DNA of 64,000 nucleotides from Profundicola chukchiensis (GTDB lineage: Bacteria > Bacteroidota > Bacteroidia > Flavobacteriales > Weeksellaceae), in the NCBI RefSeq assembly GCF_029664245.1, contig NZ_JANAIE010000001.1, positions 124,001-188,000 of the forward strand, read 5' to 3'. Below, piece by piece: positions 7,833 to 16,522 of the stretch (its first letter is position 1; the number at the start of each line of letters is the position of its first letter). The notes beneath the pieces were generated by a model. That model worked only from the letters and a program-made list of their open reading frames with translations, was not told the DNA's origin and searched no databases. A program made the translations under genes and the position numbers.

Positions 7833-8579
7833 ATGAGAGTAAAATCTATTCTGGTATCTCAGCCAAAGCCAACAACGGATTCTTCACCTTATTTTGACCT
7901 TAGTAAAACCCAAAAAGTAACAGTTGATTTTAGACCTTTCATTCATGTTGAAGGATTATCTGCTAAAGATATTCGTCAACAAAAAGTGGATTTAGCTAAG
8001 TTTACTGCGGTTGTTTTTACTAGTAGAAATGCCGTTGATCACTATTTTAGATTAGCGGAGGAATTAAGGTTTCCGGTGCCAGATGCCATGAAGTATTTCT
8101 GTCAGTCAGAAGCAGTAGCTTACTATCTACAGAAATATATCGTTTACAGAAAGCGTAAAGTTTATATCGGCGGAAAAACCTTTACAGACTTAAAGCCAAT
8201 TCTTAAAAAGCACAAAGACGAGAAATTCCTTTTACCATCATCTGATACTTTGAAACCAGAGATTGTAAAAACAATGAACTCTGAAAAACTAAATTGGCAG
8301 CGAGTTATTATGTACCACACAGTTTGCAGCGATTTATCTGACTTAACTGATGTTAAATATGATATCTTGGTATTCTTTAGCCCTTCAGGCATTAAATCTT
8401 TATTAGAAAATTTCCCTGATTTCAAACAAGAGAATACAAAAATTGCAGCTTTTGGTAAAACAACTGTTGCCGAAGCTAAAAAAGTAGGTTTAAAAATAGA
8501 TATTCCTGTTCCTACTCCAGAGACTCCTTCTATGGCCATGGCTTTAGAAAAGTATATCAAAAAAGTAAATAAGAAGTAA
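7833..8579 (+). CDS. hemD: Uroporphyrinogen-III synthase family protein
   Basis: A 248-residue protein with the HemD two-lobed pattern: FRPFIHVEGLSAKDIRQ (about 33-49), AVVFTSRNAVDHYF (about 59-72), a second lobe with LPSSDTLKPEIVKTMN and YDILVFFSPSGIKSLL (about 175-190), and IAAFGKTTVAEAKKVGL (about 206-222). HemD closes and inverts ring D in tetrapyrrole synthesis. Sequence conservation in this family is low, and this flavobacterial group is annotated largely by fold and by position after DUF4271; it may have another substrate. A strong terminator follows. Confidence 0.8.
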   Translation: MRVKSILVSQPKPTTDSSPYFDLSKTQKVTVDFRPFIHVEGLSAKDIRQQKVDLAKFTAVVFTSRNAVDHYFRLAEELRFPVPDAMKYFCQSEAVAYYLQKYIVYRKRKVYIGGKTFTDLKPILKKHKDEKFLLPSSDTLKPEIVKTMNSEKLNWQRVIMYHTVCSDLSDLTDVKYDILVFFSPSGIKSLLENFPDFKQENTKIAAFGKTTVAEAKKVGLKIDIPVPTPETPSMAMALEKYIKKVNKK

Positions 8580-8614
8580 TTTTAAATTCTCTTGAATTTA
8601 AATATGAAAAAAGC

Positions 8615-8642
8615 AAAGCGACTGATAAATCAGTCGCTTTTT
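8615..8642 (+). terminator. Intrinsic terminator after hemD-like gene
   Basis: A perfect 12-bp inverted repeat (AAAGCGACTGAT, loop AA, ATCAGTCGCTTT) followed by further T residues, 35 bases downstream of the stop codon. Confidence 0.9.
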
Positions 8643-8644
8643 TA

Positions 8645-9025
8645 TGCGTTTAACTTTTCTAAGATTTAAGCACATAGAGACTGGGTTAATAAAATGAAAT
8701 TAAATCCTAGCCACGCTAATTGCTCCATTTTGCTTTAACATATTCTAATGTTCAAGTTGTTAACCTAAACAATAACGAATCATTAGCTTTTTAGGATATA
8801 TCATTAAAACATACTCAAACAATAATTAATAACATTGACTATCAGCGCTTAATAAGACTAACCACTTATTAACCTTAAAGGGTTCTTTCTTTAAAGACCA
8901 TAATTAGTCAGTTAAATCCCGTATTGAGCTTATTCTATTTCATCTTAGATATGTTAATATTTTAACTTTTAAATCTGTTTGGCATATACTTTGAATCTAA
9001 AGAAGGCTAAACAAATAAAAATATT
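8645..9025. other. Non-coding gap of about 380 bases
   Basis: No open frame with coding character was seen on either strand. The stretch is AT-rich and must contain the promoter of the beta-barrel gene at 9026. A near match to the -7 element, TATACTTTG at about 8984-8992, has one base too many between TA and TTTG. No clear hairpin or repeat beyond the terminator at its left end. Confidence 0.6.
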
Positions 9026-9541
9026 ATGAGAAAATTAAGTGTTTTATTTATGTTGTTGATCGGTTTTGCATTTACTAATGCACAAACAGAAGGATCAAAC
9101 TGGCTTAAAGTAGGTATTCACGCAGGTATTCCTGTAGGTGATGCTGGAGATATTTCTTCATTTGCTTTAGGTGTTGACGCTAAATACCAATTTCTGGATT
9201 TAGAAAGCTTTGGTATTGGTGTAGCTACTGGTTATACTAACTACTTTGGAAAAGAAGTGGATATTGCAGGACGCAAATTTGATATGGATGACTTTGGTGT
9301 TGTTCCAGTTGCTGCTTTATTCCGTTACTATCCAACTCAAAACTTCTTTGTTGGAGCTGACTTAGGATATGGATTCTTAGTAGGTGACAATGTTGATGGA
9401 GGCGGATTCTACTACCGTCCAGAAGTTGGATACCATAATAATGATTGGAATATCTTTGCTTACTACGCAGGTGTTTCTGATAACGGATCTATTGCTAACG
9501 CAGGTGTTGGTGTAAACTACAACCTTATTAAAGGAAAATAA
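9026..9541 (+). CDS. Small outer-membrane beta-barrel protein
   Basis: 171 residues: signal peptide 1-19 (cleavage after TNA, before QTEG), then alternating hydrophobic/aromatic strands with Gly-rich turns (VGIHAGIPVGD, GIGVATGYTNYFG, FFVGADLGYGFLVG, GVGVNYNLIKGK), consistent with an eight-strand barrel of the OmpA/OmpW-like porin family. A typical aromatic final residue is lacking; it ends in Lys. It is monocistronic, with its own terminator and a long upstream region, as often seen for abundant surface proteins. No specific function can be assigned. Confidence 0.75.
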   Translation: MRKLSVLFMLLIGFAFTNAQTEGSNWLKVGIHAGIPVGDAGDISSFALGVDAKYQFLDLESFGIGVATGYTNYFGKEVDIAGRKFDMDDFGVVPVAALFRYYPTQNFFVGADLGYGFLVGDNVDGGGFYYRPEVGYHNNDWNIFAYYAGVSDNGSIANAGVGVNYNLIKGK

Positions 9542-9563
9542 TTCCAATAATTAGATAAGAAAT

Positions 9564-9590
9564 AAAAGTCCCTTTCGAGGGACTTTTTTT
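9564..9590 (+). terminator. Intrinsic terminator of the beta-barrel gene
   Basis: A perfect 10-bp stem (AAAAGTCCCT / AGGGACTTTT) capped by a stable TTCG tetraloop and followed by a T run. Confidence 0.92.
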
Positions 9591-9595
9591 ATGCC

Positions 9596-9603
9596 TATTT
9601 TTG
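9596..9603 (+). promoter_or_regulatory. -7 promoter element of the ABC ATPase gene
   Basis: TATTTTTG matches TAnnTTTG and lies four bases before the ATG at 9608, directly after the preceding terminator. A near-leaderless transcript is predicted. Confidence 0.45.
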
Positions 9604-9607
9604 AAAC

Positions 9608-11287
9608 ATGAATACGGATCATTTACTCGAAATACAAAACTTTAGCCTATCCTTCGATAATAAGGTGGTGATAGACCAAATCAACTTTGAACTTAAAAAA
9701 GGGGAAATATTAGGTATTGTAGGAGAATCTGGTTCAGGTAAATCCTTAACATCCTTAGCTATTATGGGCTTATTACCTAAAAACGCTAAGACTAGTGGTA
9801 AAATTCCATTTAGATTGGATGATAGAATTATTGACTTAGCTCAAGAATCAAATGAATCCATACGAGGTAATGAAATTGGAATGATTTTTCAGGAACCGAT
9901 GACGTCACTAAATCCAAGTATGAGATGTGGTCAACAGGTTATAGAAAACATATTACAACATAAAAAGCAAGATTTAAAATTAGCTAAATCCAAAGTTTTA
10001 TCTTTATTTGAAAAGGTGAAATTACCGGATGTTGAACGTATTTATAAGGCATATCCACACGAACTTTCTGGAGGACAAAAGCAACGTGTGATGATCGCTA
10101 TGGCGCTGGCCTCTGAACCTAAATTGTTGATTGCAGACGAACCAACAACGGCATTGGATGTTACGGTTCAGCGATCTATTCTTGAGTTATTAAAGGAATT
10201 ACAACAAGATTTAGGAATGAGTATTATTTTCATTTCTCATGATTTAGGTGTTATCGCCGAGATTTGTGATCGTGTGGTTGTGATGTATCAGGGTAAAATT
10301 GTAGAACAAGGCCCAGTTCAGCAAATATTTAATCACCCAGAGCAAAGTTATACGCAAGGATTAATCGCCTGTCGCCCAAGATTAGAAGGCAGGTTGAAAA
10401 AGCTTCCTGTAATCAGTGATTTTACCTCAGGAGTCGAAATTGATAATACCTTAGAAACACTTGAAGAAAGAAAAGAAAGATTTGAGAAGATTTATTCTAA
10501 AAAGCCTATTTTAGAAATTAAGAATTTATTCAAGTATTTTGAATCAAGCGGCGGTTTTTTCTCTCAAAACAAACAACAAGTGAAAGCCGTGGAGGATGTA
10601 AGTTTTGAACTTTATGAAGGAGAAACTTTAGGATTAGTTGGAGAATCTGGAAGTGGAAAAACAACTTTAAGTAGAACCCTTTTGCTATTAGAAAAGCCAA
10701 CCGACGGAAATATAATTTATCAGGGTCAGAATTTAACTGAATTAAGCAAGAGTCAAATTAGATCGATTAGAAAAGATATTCAAATTATCTTTCAGGATCC
10801 TTATTCTAGTTTAAATCCTAGGCAAAGTGTAATGCAAATCATTACCGAACCTATGTTAATTCACAATATTGGAAAGAGCACCAAGGAAAGAAAACAAATT
10901 GCGGGTGAGTTATTAGAAAAAGTTGGCTTAAACAAAGAAGCTTTAAACAAATATCCGCATGAATTCTCTGGTGGACAAAGACAGCGTATTGGTATAGCTC
11001 GCGCATTAGCCCTACAGCCTAAAATAATCATCTGTGACGAAAGTGTTTCAGCTTTGGACGTATCGGTGCAAGCACAAGTTCTAAACCTCTTAAATCAGCT
11101 TAAAGATGAGTTTAATCTTACTTATATCTTCATATCCCATGACTTATCGGTTGTGAAATATATGAGCGATCGATTGATTGTGTTGAGATATGGTGAAATC
11201 CAAGAATATGGAGATGCTGATGAGATTTACAAAAAACCAAAAACACAGTATACTTCTGATTTAATTGCGGCTATTCCTAAACTTTAA
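9608..11287 (+). CDS. Fused duplicated ABC transporter ATPase (oligopeptide type)
   Basis: A 559-residue protein with two complete nucleotide-binding domains. Domain 1 (about 1-265): Walker A GESGSGKS, signature LSGGQKQR, Walker B LLIADEPTT. Domain 2 (about 295-559): GESGSGKTT, FSGGQRQR, IIICDESVSALD (Ser where the usual Pro follows Glu), and switch His SHDLSVV. Each half ends with an oligopeptide/dipeptide ATPase-like C-terminal stretch (GPVQQIFNHPEQSYTQGLI; KPKTQYTSDLI). The layout is that of YejF/GsiA-type fusions of DppD and DppF, which power import of peptides or related small molecules. No permease or binding-protein gene is adjacent, so the partners are encoded elsewhere. Confidence 0.92.
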   Translation: MNTDHLLEIQNFSLSFDNKVVIDQINFELKKGEILGIVGESGSGKSLTSLAIMGLLPKNAKTSGKIPFRLDDRIIDLAQESNESIRGNEIGMIFQEPMTSLNPSMRCGQQVIENILQHKKQDLKLAKSKVLSLFEKVKLPDVERIYKAYPHELSGGQKQRVMIAMALASEPKLLIADEPTTALDVTVQRSILELLKELQQDLGMSIIFISHDLGVIAEICDRVVVMYQGKIVEQGPVQQIFNHPEQSYTQGLIACRPRLEGRLKKLPVISDFTSGVEIDNTLETLEERKERFEKIYSKKPILEIKNLFKYFESSGGFFSQNKQQVKAVEDVSFELYEGETLGLVGESGSGKTTLSRTLLLLEKPTDGNIIYQGQNLTELSKSQIRSIRKDIQIIFQDPYSSLNPRQSVMQIITEPMLIHNIGKSTKERKQIAGELLEKVGLNKEALNKYPHEFSGGQRQRIGIARALALQPKIIICDESVSALDVSVQAQVLNLLNQLKDEFNLTYIFISHDLSVVKYMSDRLIVLRYGEIQEYGDADEIYKKPKTQYTSDLIAAIPKL

Positions 11288-11326
11288 GGACATTCCCACT
11301 ACTTTGAAATTAGTTTAAAATAGAAA

Positions 11327-11350
11327 TTCCCTTTCATTGCTGAAAGGGAA
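11327..11350. terminator. Hairpin between convergent ABC ATPase and PBP1A genes
   Basis: A perfect 10-bp inverted repeat (TTCCCTTTCA, loop TTGC, TGAAAGGGAA) about 40 bases after the ABC gene. No T run follows on the plus strand; on the minus strand it is followed by TTTCTATTTT, so it may serve the opposite direction or act in both weakly. Confidence 0.55.
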
Positions 11351-11489
11351 CTAACCTATTAAATTAACCTAAACCTATGAAAAAACTGTTAAACTATAAT
11401 TTAACAACATCTCAAAGATAAGGAAATATTATTTGATTATACAAATATTATTCAATGAAATGTTTCGACATTACAACAAAAGTCTCTTA

Positions 11490-13832
11490 TTACTGACTAA
11501 AGTCGATAGTATCACTATCCGAAGATAACATTTCATTAATCGTTTTCTGTCTTACTTGTTGTTGAACTTTAGGCTTGTTATCCTCCATCGATCCAATGTT
11601 TCCGAAGTTGTAGAAACCTTGTAATGAGCTACAATCCCATCTTTCATCAATTCCTGGTGGCTTCTCGAATTTATCACTTTGTTTAACTCCAAGTTTTGAA
11701 CCTTGATCATAAACATCTTTCATATAATAAGCCCAAATAGGCAAGGCCATTTTAGCTCCCTGAGATTGCCAACCTGGGAAGTGAGCTGCTCTATCTTCGT
11801 TACCTACCCAAACACCTGTAACAAGGTTTGGCGTTAAACCAATAAACCATGAATCCGAACCTTCGTTGGTGGTTCCTGTTTTACCAGCTACCTCAGCGGT
11901 AATTCCGTAATTTCTAATTCCTTTACCTGTACCAATTTCGATTACTCCTTCCATTAAATCCACCATGGTATAGGCAACATCTTCACTTAAAACCTCACGA
12001 GTTAATGGCTCGAAATCTTTGATAATTTTACCATTTTTATCTTCTACTGATAAAATATATTCTGGTTTTATATAAATCCCTTGATTCGCAAACGTACTAT
12101 AAGCTCCCACCATTTCATATAATGTAAGGTCAGCAGACCCCAGTGCAATGGTTAAGTTTTCTGGAATTTCCGATTCCACGCCCAAGTCTTTTGCTAATTG
12201 AATCACAGCCTTTGGTCCACTTTCAGAAATTAACCTCGCAGAAATCATATTCACTGATTGCGCAAGTCCTTGTCTTAATGATAAATACCCACCATAAGCT
12301 CGTCCAGCGTTTTGAGGTTGCCAGTTACCCGCCTTAAATCTATCGTTTGATATTTTATGACATGGCGTATAGTTCATCTGATGAATTGCCGTAGCATAAA
12401 CAAATGGCTTAAATGTAGATCCAACCTGTCTTTTAGCTTGTTTAACGTGATCATACTTAAAGAAATCCCAATCAATTCCACCAACCCAAGCTTTAATAGT
12501 TCCATCTTTAGGATCCATGGATAATAACCCCGCTTGAATAATGTGTTTGTGATATTTAATCGAATCCATCCAAGAAACATTCTCTTTTCTTTCGATTCCA
12601 TCCCATGTGAAATACTGAACTGACTCTCTAGGTTTATTGAATTCTTCTAAAATCTCTTCGTCGTTTAAGCCTTTAGCCTTTAATTCTTGATATTTATATG
12701 AACGTTTCATTCCGGTCTCAAAAATATCTTGAGCTTGGCTTTGTGAAATATTATAGAATGGCGCTAATTTTCGCCCTTTTTGAGAATTAAAAAATTGCTT
12801 TTGTAATCCTACTAAATGCTTCTTAATCGCCTCCTCACCCATTCTCTGCATACGAGAATCGATAGAAGTATAAATCTTTAAACCATCACGATATAGGTCG
12901 TATTTAATTCCAAATTCCTCTTCATAATCTTCAAAATATTGCTGAAGTTCTCTCTGCATTGCATATTTAAAGTAAGCCGAATAAGCTTCTTTCACACTAG
13001 TTTTCAGCATTAAAAAATTAGTTTCAATTGGCTCATCTTTTAATTGATCATATTCAGTTGCTGATAAAAAGTTATATTTCATCATTTGACTTAAAACCAC
13101 ATTTCTTTCCTTCTTAGCCGCTTCTGGATGACTATGAGGATTAAACATATTAGGGTTTCTAAGCATAGCAACAAATACAGCTGATTCACTTACCGTTAAA
13201 TCTTGAACATCCTTTTGGAAATAAGTTCTAGCTGCCGCCTGAATACCATTTGCTCTATAAACAAAGTCAAATTTGTTCAAGTACATGGTAACAATCTCCT
13301 CCTTGGTATAGCGTTGTTCTAATTGAACAGAAACAACCCATTCTTTTAGTTTTTGCTTTACACGCTCTAGTTTACTAGAGGCTGTTTTCTTGGTAAATAA
13401 CTGTTTAGAAAGCTGCTGTGTAATCGTACTTCCTCCACCATCTTTACCTAAACTATAAATTGCACGTAGAACAGACTCTCCGTCAATACCCGAGTGATCA
13501 TTATATCTAATATCCTCTCTTGCATATAAAGCCTGAATTAAATGCTCAGGAATATCATCATATTTAATAGGGATACGCTTCTCACTTTCGAATTTGTCAA
13601 TTAATTTACCATCAGAAGAGTAAATCTCCGAAGCCACATTAATCTCAGGATTTTCTAAATCCTTAACGTCTGGTAATGGCCCCAACATACCTATAGAGGT
13701 TCCATAGATAATTCCAAACACAGTTCCAACGCCTAATAATAGAAGTATCCAAAAAAGGGCAATGATTCTCCACACCCACGGATTTCGTTTTTTATTTTTC
13801 TTTTGAGGTTGTTCCATCTTAGTTTTTTTCAA
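11490..13832 (-). CDS. mrcA: Penicillin-binding protein 1A (transglycosylase/transpeptidase)
   Basis: A 780-residue bifunctional peptidoglycan synthase. A membrane anchor spans about residues 20-46. The GT51 transglycosylase domain (about 65-240) shows REDIRYNDHSG and GGSTITQQLSKQL. The transpeptidase domain (about 430-690) has the active-site serine in GSTFKPFVYA, the SVN motif in QSVNMISARL and KTG in GKTGTTNEGSDSWF. It polymerises and cross-links glycan strands in the periplasm. Its start overlaps gldH by 14 bases, and ricT-gldH-PBP1A forms one operon, a common flavobacterial order. Length is normal for class A PBPs. Confidence 0.95.
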   Translation of the reverse strand: MKKTKMEQPQKKNKKRNPWVWRIIALFWILLLLGVGTVFGIIYGTSIGMLGPLPDVKDLENPEINVASEIYSSDGKLIDKFESEKRIPIKYDDIPEHLIQALYAREDIRYNDHSGIDGESVLRAIYSLGKDGGGSTITQQLSKQLFTKKTASSKLERVKQKLKEWVVSVQLEQRYTKEEIVTMYLNKFDFVYRANGIQAAARTYFQKDVQDLTVSESAVFVAMLRNPNMFNPHSHPEAAKKERNVVLSQMMKYNFLSATEYDQLKDEPIETNFLMLKTSVKEAYSAYFKYAMQRELQQYFEDYEEEFGIKYDLYRDGLKIYTSIDSRMQRMGEEAIKKHLVGLQKQFFNSQKGRKLAPFYNISQSQAQDIFETGMKRSYKYQELKAKGLNDEEILEEFNKPRESVQYFTWDGIERKENVSWMDSIKYHKHIIQAGLLSMDPKDGTIKAWVGGIDWDFFKYDHVKQAKRQVGSTFKPFVYATAIHQMNYTPCHKISNDRFKAGNWQPQNAGRAYGGYLSLRQGLAQSVNMISARLISESGPKAVIQLAKDLGVESEIPENLTIALGSADLTLYEMVGAYSTFANQGIYIKPEYILSVEDKNGKIIKDFEPLTREVLSEDVAYTMVDLMEGVIEIGTGKGIRNYGITAEVAGKTGTTNEGSDSWFIGLTPNLVTGVWVGNEDRAAHFPGWQSQGAKMALPIWAYYMKDVYDQGSKLGVKQSDKFEKPPGIDERWDCSSLQGFYNFGNIGSMEDNKPKVQQQVRQKTINEMLSSDSDTIDFSQ

Positions 13833-14280
13833 TCATTAAACTGATATCTTCTATTCCAATTAGGTCGTTTTCACGCATGGCTTGAGCCACATTTATTTGA
13901 TAAACACCCGTATCTTTCAACGCTACCTTTTCTTTATAAACAAGTGTATTTTGCTTAATATCACCCATTCCAAATCCCATCCACTCACCTGTAGGATAAG
14001 CCAACTGATATTCTAAAGTATCTACTACTCTTTCGCCTTGTGGGGATTTGAGCTCCGTAAATAAATAGATATTACTGTATGCGTATTCACTATTATTTCT
14101 TAAAATGAAATACATCGTGAATTCTTGATCAGGATTTTTCACGGGAACCGTAAATGTTTTAGGATCCGTAGATTTCCAACTAGAACCGACCTTAGCCACT
14201 TCTTCAAAATAAAAATTATTTTGCTGACAAGCGGCTAAGAAAAATATTCCTAGAATTATTAGATATCTTGATTTAATCAC
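13819..14280 (-). CDS. gldH: Gliding motility lipoprotein GldH
   Basis: A 153-residue lipoprotein from a GTG start at 14278-14280. The signal peptide (IKSRYLIILGIFFLAAC) ends in a lipobox Cys at about residue 18. The core shows features of GldH: FTMYFILRNNSEYAYSNIYLFTELKSP-type central region and LVYKEKVALKDTGVYQI. The frame stays open upstream to 14463, but that part is a Lys/Arg-rich shadow of ricT, so the GTG is the sensible start. The GTG lies inside the last codons of ricT (8-base overlap), implying coupled translation. GldH is required for gliding; its biochemical role is unknown. Confidence 0.9.
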   Translation of the reverse strand: MIKSRYLIILGIFFLAACQQNNFYFEEVAKVGSSWKSTDPKTFTVPVKNPDQEFTMYFILRNNSEYAYSNIYLFTELKSPQGERVVDTLEYQLAYPTGEWMGFGMGDIKQNTLVYKEKVALKDTGVYQINVAQAMRENDLIGIEDISLMIEKN

Positions 14281-15517
14281 CTTTTTTCTTGGGTTTAGTC
14301 TTTTTATAACGTTTTTTATTCGGTTTTCTTTTAGCATTAGTCGTGCCATCTGTCTTCGTTTTATCCGAAGACTTATTTTTATTTTTAGAATAAGTATTCT
14401 TATTTCTTTTTCTACGACGCTTAGACTTAGGTGTTTCGAAACGTTGAAGCGAGTTTTCTTCAATAATATCCTTATTAAAACTACTTGCTACCTCGTTATA
14501 TTCTTGATTAAGATCTTCTAAAGACTTCGTTGGTTTTCCTGCCTTATTTTCGGCTAAGAACTTTTGAACCTTATCCGCTTTAAAACTATACCAAGTCGAT
14601 AATCTCGGGTCTTGATAAGCCAACCATACTTCTTTCTTAAAAACATCAATCTTAACACAATAGGCCTTTCCTTTTTCGGTTTCTAATAATAAATCCGTTC
14701 TTGGAAAGTCTTTCAATGCGTCTAAATAAGAATCTAGTTCATAATTCAAACAACATTTTAGTTTACCACACTGACCTGCAATCTTTTGAGGATTAATCGA
14801 AAGTTGCTGATATCTTGCTGCCGAAGTACTTACCGACCTAAAGTCTGTTAACCAAGTAGAACAACATAACTCTCGTCCACAAGAACCAATACCTCCTAAT
14901 TTAGAAGCCTCTTGTCTGAAACCAATCTGTCTCATCTCGATTCTACATCTAAATGCAGAAGCGTACTCGCGGATTAATTGTCTAAAGTCTACTCTTGTTT
15001 CGGATGTATAATAGAAGGTGGCTTTAGAACCATCTCCCTGGTATTCTACATCAGATATTTTCATTTCTAGGCCTATCTCGCGCGCGATTCTTCTAGCATC
15101 TAACATCATTTGATGTTCTTTTTCGCGACAAGCTTGCCATACATCTATATCTTTTTGGTTTGCCTTTCTGTAAATTTTTGGTAGCGCCTCGCTAGGTTTA
15201 ACTTTGCGATGTTTCATTTGAGATCTCACCAATTCGCCAGACAAGGAAACTCTTCCTATATCATGACCTGGATTGGCTTCAACTGCGATTACATCGCCTA
15301 CCACTAAGGGTAGATTATCTATATTATAATAAAACTCTTTTCTATCGTTTTTAAACTTAACTTCCACATAAGGAAATTTAAGTATATCAACTGGTTGCGA
15401 CATATTCGCTAACCAATCAAAAACTGGAAGTTTCTCACAACTTCCCGAGGCACAGGCACCATTATTCCTACATCCTTTTGGCAATCCATTCTCTGTGCTG
15501 CATCCACTACATGCCAT
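14273..15517 (-). CDS. ricT: RicT-like protein (PSP1 domain)
   Basis: 414 residues. The N-terminus has a Cys-rich segment (Cys3, Cys6, Cys16, Cys22, Cys27), possibly an iron-sulfur or metal site. The PSP1 domain covers about 50-290, with KVKPSEALPKIYRKA, the ARRIAREIGLEMKI and FYYTSETRVDFRQLIREY signatures, and GSCGRELCCSTWL and CGKLKCCLNYE. Proteins of this group are the RicT/YaaT subunit of the Ric complex in Bacillus, affecting RNA processing and phosphorelay. The last 60 residues are Lys/Arg-rich and likely disordered. First gene of the ricT-gldH-PBP1A operon, with a TAnnTTTG element just upstream. Confidence 0.9.
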   Translation of the reverse strand: MACSGCSTENGLPKGCRNNGACASGSCEKLPVFDWLANMSQPVDILKFPYVEVKFKNDRKEFYYNIDNLPLVVGDVIAVEANPGHDIGRVSLSGELVRSQMKHRKVKPSEALPKIYRKANQKDIDVWQACREKEHQMMLDARRIAREIGLEMKISDVEYQGDGSKATFYYTSETRVDFRQLIREYASAFRCRIEMRQIGFRQEASKLGGIGSCGRELCCSTWLTDFRSVSTSAARYQQLSINPQKIAGQCGKLKCCLNYELDSYLDALKDFPRTDLLLETEKGKAYCVKIDVFKKEVWLAYQDPRLSTWYSFKADKVQKFLAENKAGKPTKSLEDLNQEYNEVASSFNKDIIEENSLQRFETPKSKRRRKRNKNTYSKNKNKSSDKTKTDGTTNAKRKPNKKRYKKTKPKKKGD

Positions 15518-15535
15518 ATATTAATTTCTTAGTTG

Positions 15536-15543
15536 CAAAATTA
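15536..15543 (-). promoter_or_regulatory. -7 promoter element of the ricT operon
   Basis: Minus strand TAATTTTG matches TAnnTTTG, 18 bases before the ricT ATG. A clear -33 TTG at the expected spacing was not found. Confidence 0.45.
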
Positions 15544-15689
15544 CGGAAATAAATGAAATTAAAATTTAAAATAATTATCACTCTCGCAATCAAGCCATTA
15601 TTTAAATTGAAAAATATCCTAAAATCAATGATTTTCCCTAATTTTTCAGTTAAATTAAATCATTAAATACTTATAAATATTTCTCTTTT

Positions 15690-16454
15690 TTAAAATGCTA
15701 GTTCAAGCATTATTGGACAATGGTCGGAGTGCTTAGCTTCTGGCAAGTGCACCGAGCGAACTAAATTATCCTTTAAATCCTCCGCTACCATATGATAATC
15801 TATTCTCCAACCTTTGTTATTATTACGCGCATTTGCTCTATAACTCCACCATGTATATTGATCAGGCTCTGAGTTAAATTCTCTAAACGAATCAACTAAA
15901 CCACACTCATCAATATACCTTGTTAGCCACTCTCTCTCCATAGGCAAGAAACCAGAGGTGTTTTTTAATCTCACCGGATCGTGAATATCAATGGGTTGAT
16001 GACAAATATTGTAATCACCACAAATCACCAATTTCGGGTGTGTTTTTCGAAGTTCTGCGATATATTTCAGAAATGCTTCGCAGAATTCCATTTTAAATCC
16101 AAGCCTCGCTGCATTGCTAGCCGATGGAACATAAACCGAAATAACTGAAAACTGATCAAAGTCGGCTCTAATCACACGCCCCTCTCCGTCTAACTGTTCA
16201 ACACCAGTTCCATATTCTACGTGATTGGGCTCAATTTTAGTCAAAATGGCCACGCCACTATAACCCTTTCTTTCTGCTGAGTGCCAATAATGATGGTAAC
16301 CTTCTTTTTCTAAAACGTCTAAATCAACTTGTTCTTTGTGCGCCTTGGTCTCTTGAATACATAGAACATCGGGCTCTACCGCTGCTGCCCATTCAATTAA
16401 ACCTTTTTTCATCGCTGCGCGAATTCCATTTACATTATATGATATTACTTTCAT
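15690..16454 (-). CDS. xthA: Exodeoxyribonuclease III
   Basis: A 254-residue DNA repair enzyme of the exonuclease/endonuclease/phosphatase fold. The start is the ATG giving MKVISYNVNGIRAA; the frame extends 13 codons further but the conserved N-terminus begins here. Motifs: SYNVNGIRAA, LCIQETKA (metal-binding Glu), YSGVAILTK, VISVYVPSA, CGDYNICHQPIDI (catalytic Asp/Asn), YTWWSYRANARNNN, WRIDYHMV and the terminal SDHCPIMLEL. It cleaves at abasic sites and removes 3' blocking groups. It stands alone, divergent from a secreted hypothetical gene. Confidence 0.96.
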   Translation of the reverse strand: MKVISYNVNGIRAAMKKGLIEWAAAVEPDVLCIQETKAHKEQVDLDVLEKEGYHHYWHSAERKGYSGVAILTKIEPNHVEYGTGVEQLDGEGRVIRADFDQFSVISVYVPSASNAARLGFKMEFCEAFLKYIAELRKTHPKLVICGDYNICHQPIDIHDPVRLKNTSGFLPMEREWLTRYIDECGLVDSFREFNSEPDQYTWWSYRANARNNNKGWRIDYHMVAEDLKDNLVRSVHLPEAKHSDHCPIMLELAF

Positions 16455-16509
16455 GTCTTTTTTAAATTCTTCAGTGCAAATTAAGCTTCTCAATTTATAA
16501 TTAAAAACT

Positions 16510-16517
16510 TAACTTTG
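16510..16517 (+). promoter_or_regulatory. -7 promoter element
   Basis: TAACTTTG matches TAnnTTTG and ends five bases before the ATG at 16523, again predicting a nearly leaderless message for the hypothetical/crotonase operon. Confidence 0.45.
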
Positions 16518-16522
16518 GAAAT

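Noticed and set aside
14281-14463. N-terminal extension of the gldH frame
   Set aside because: It overlaps the Lys-rich tail of ricT and places 60 basic residues before a perfect lipoprotein signal peptide, which would block export.
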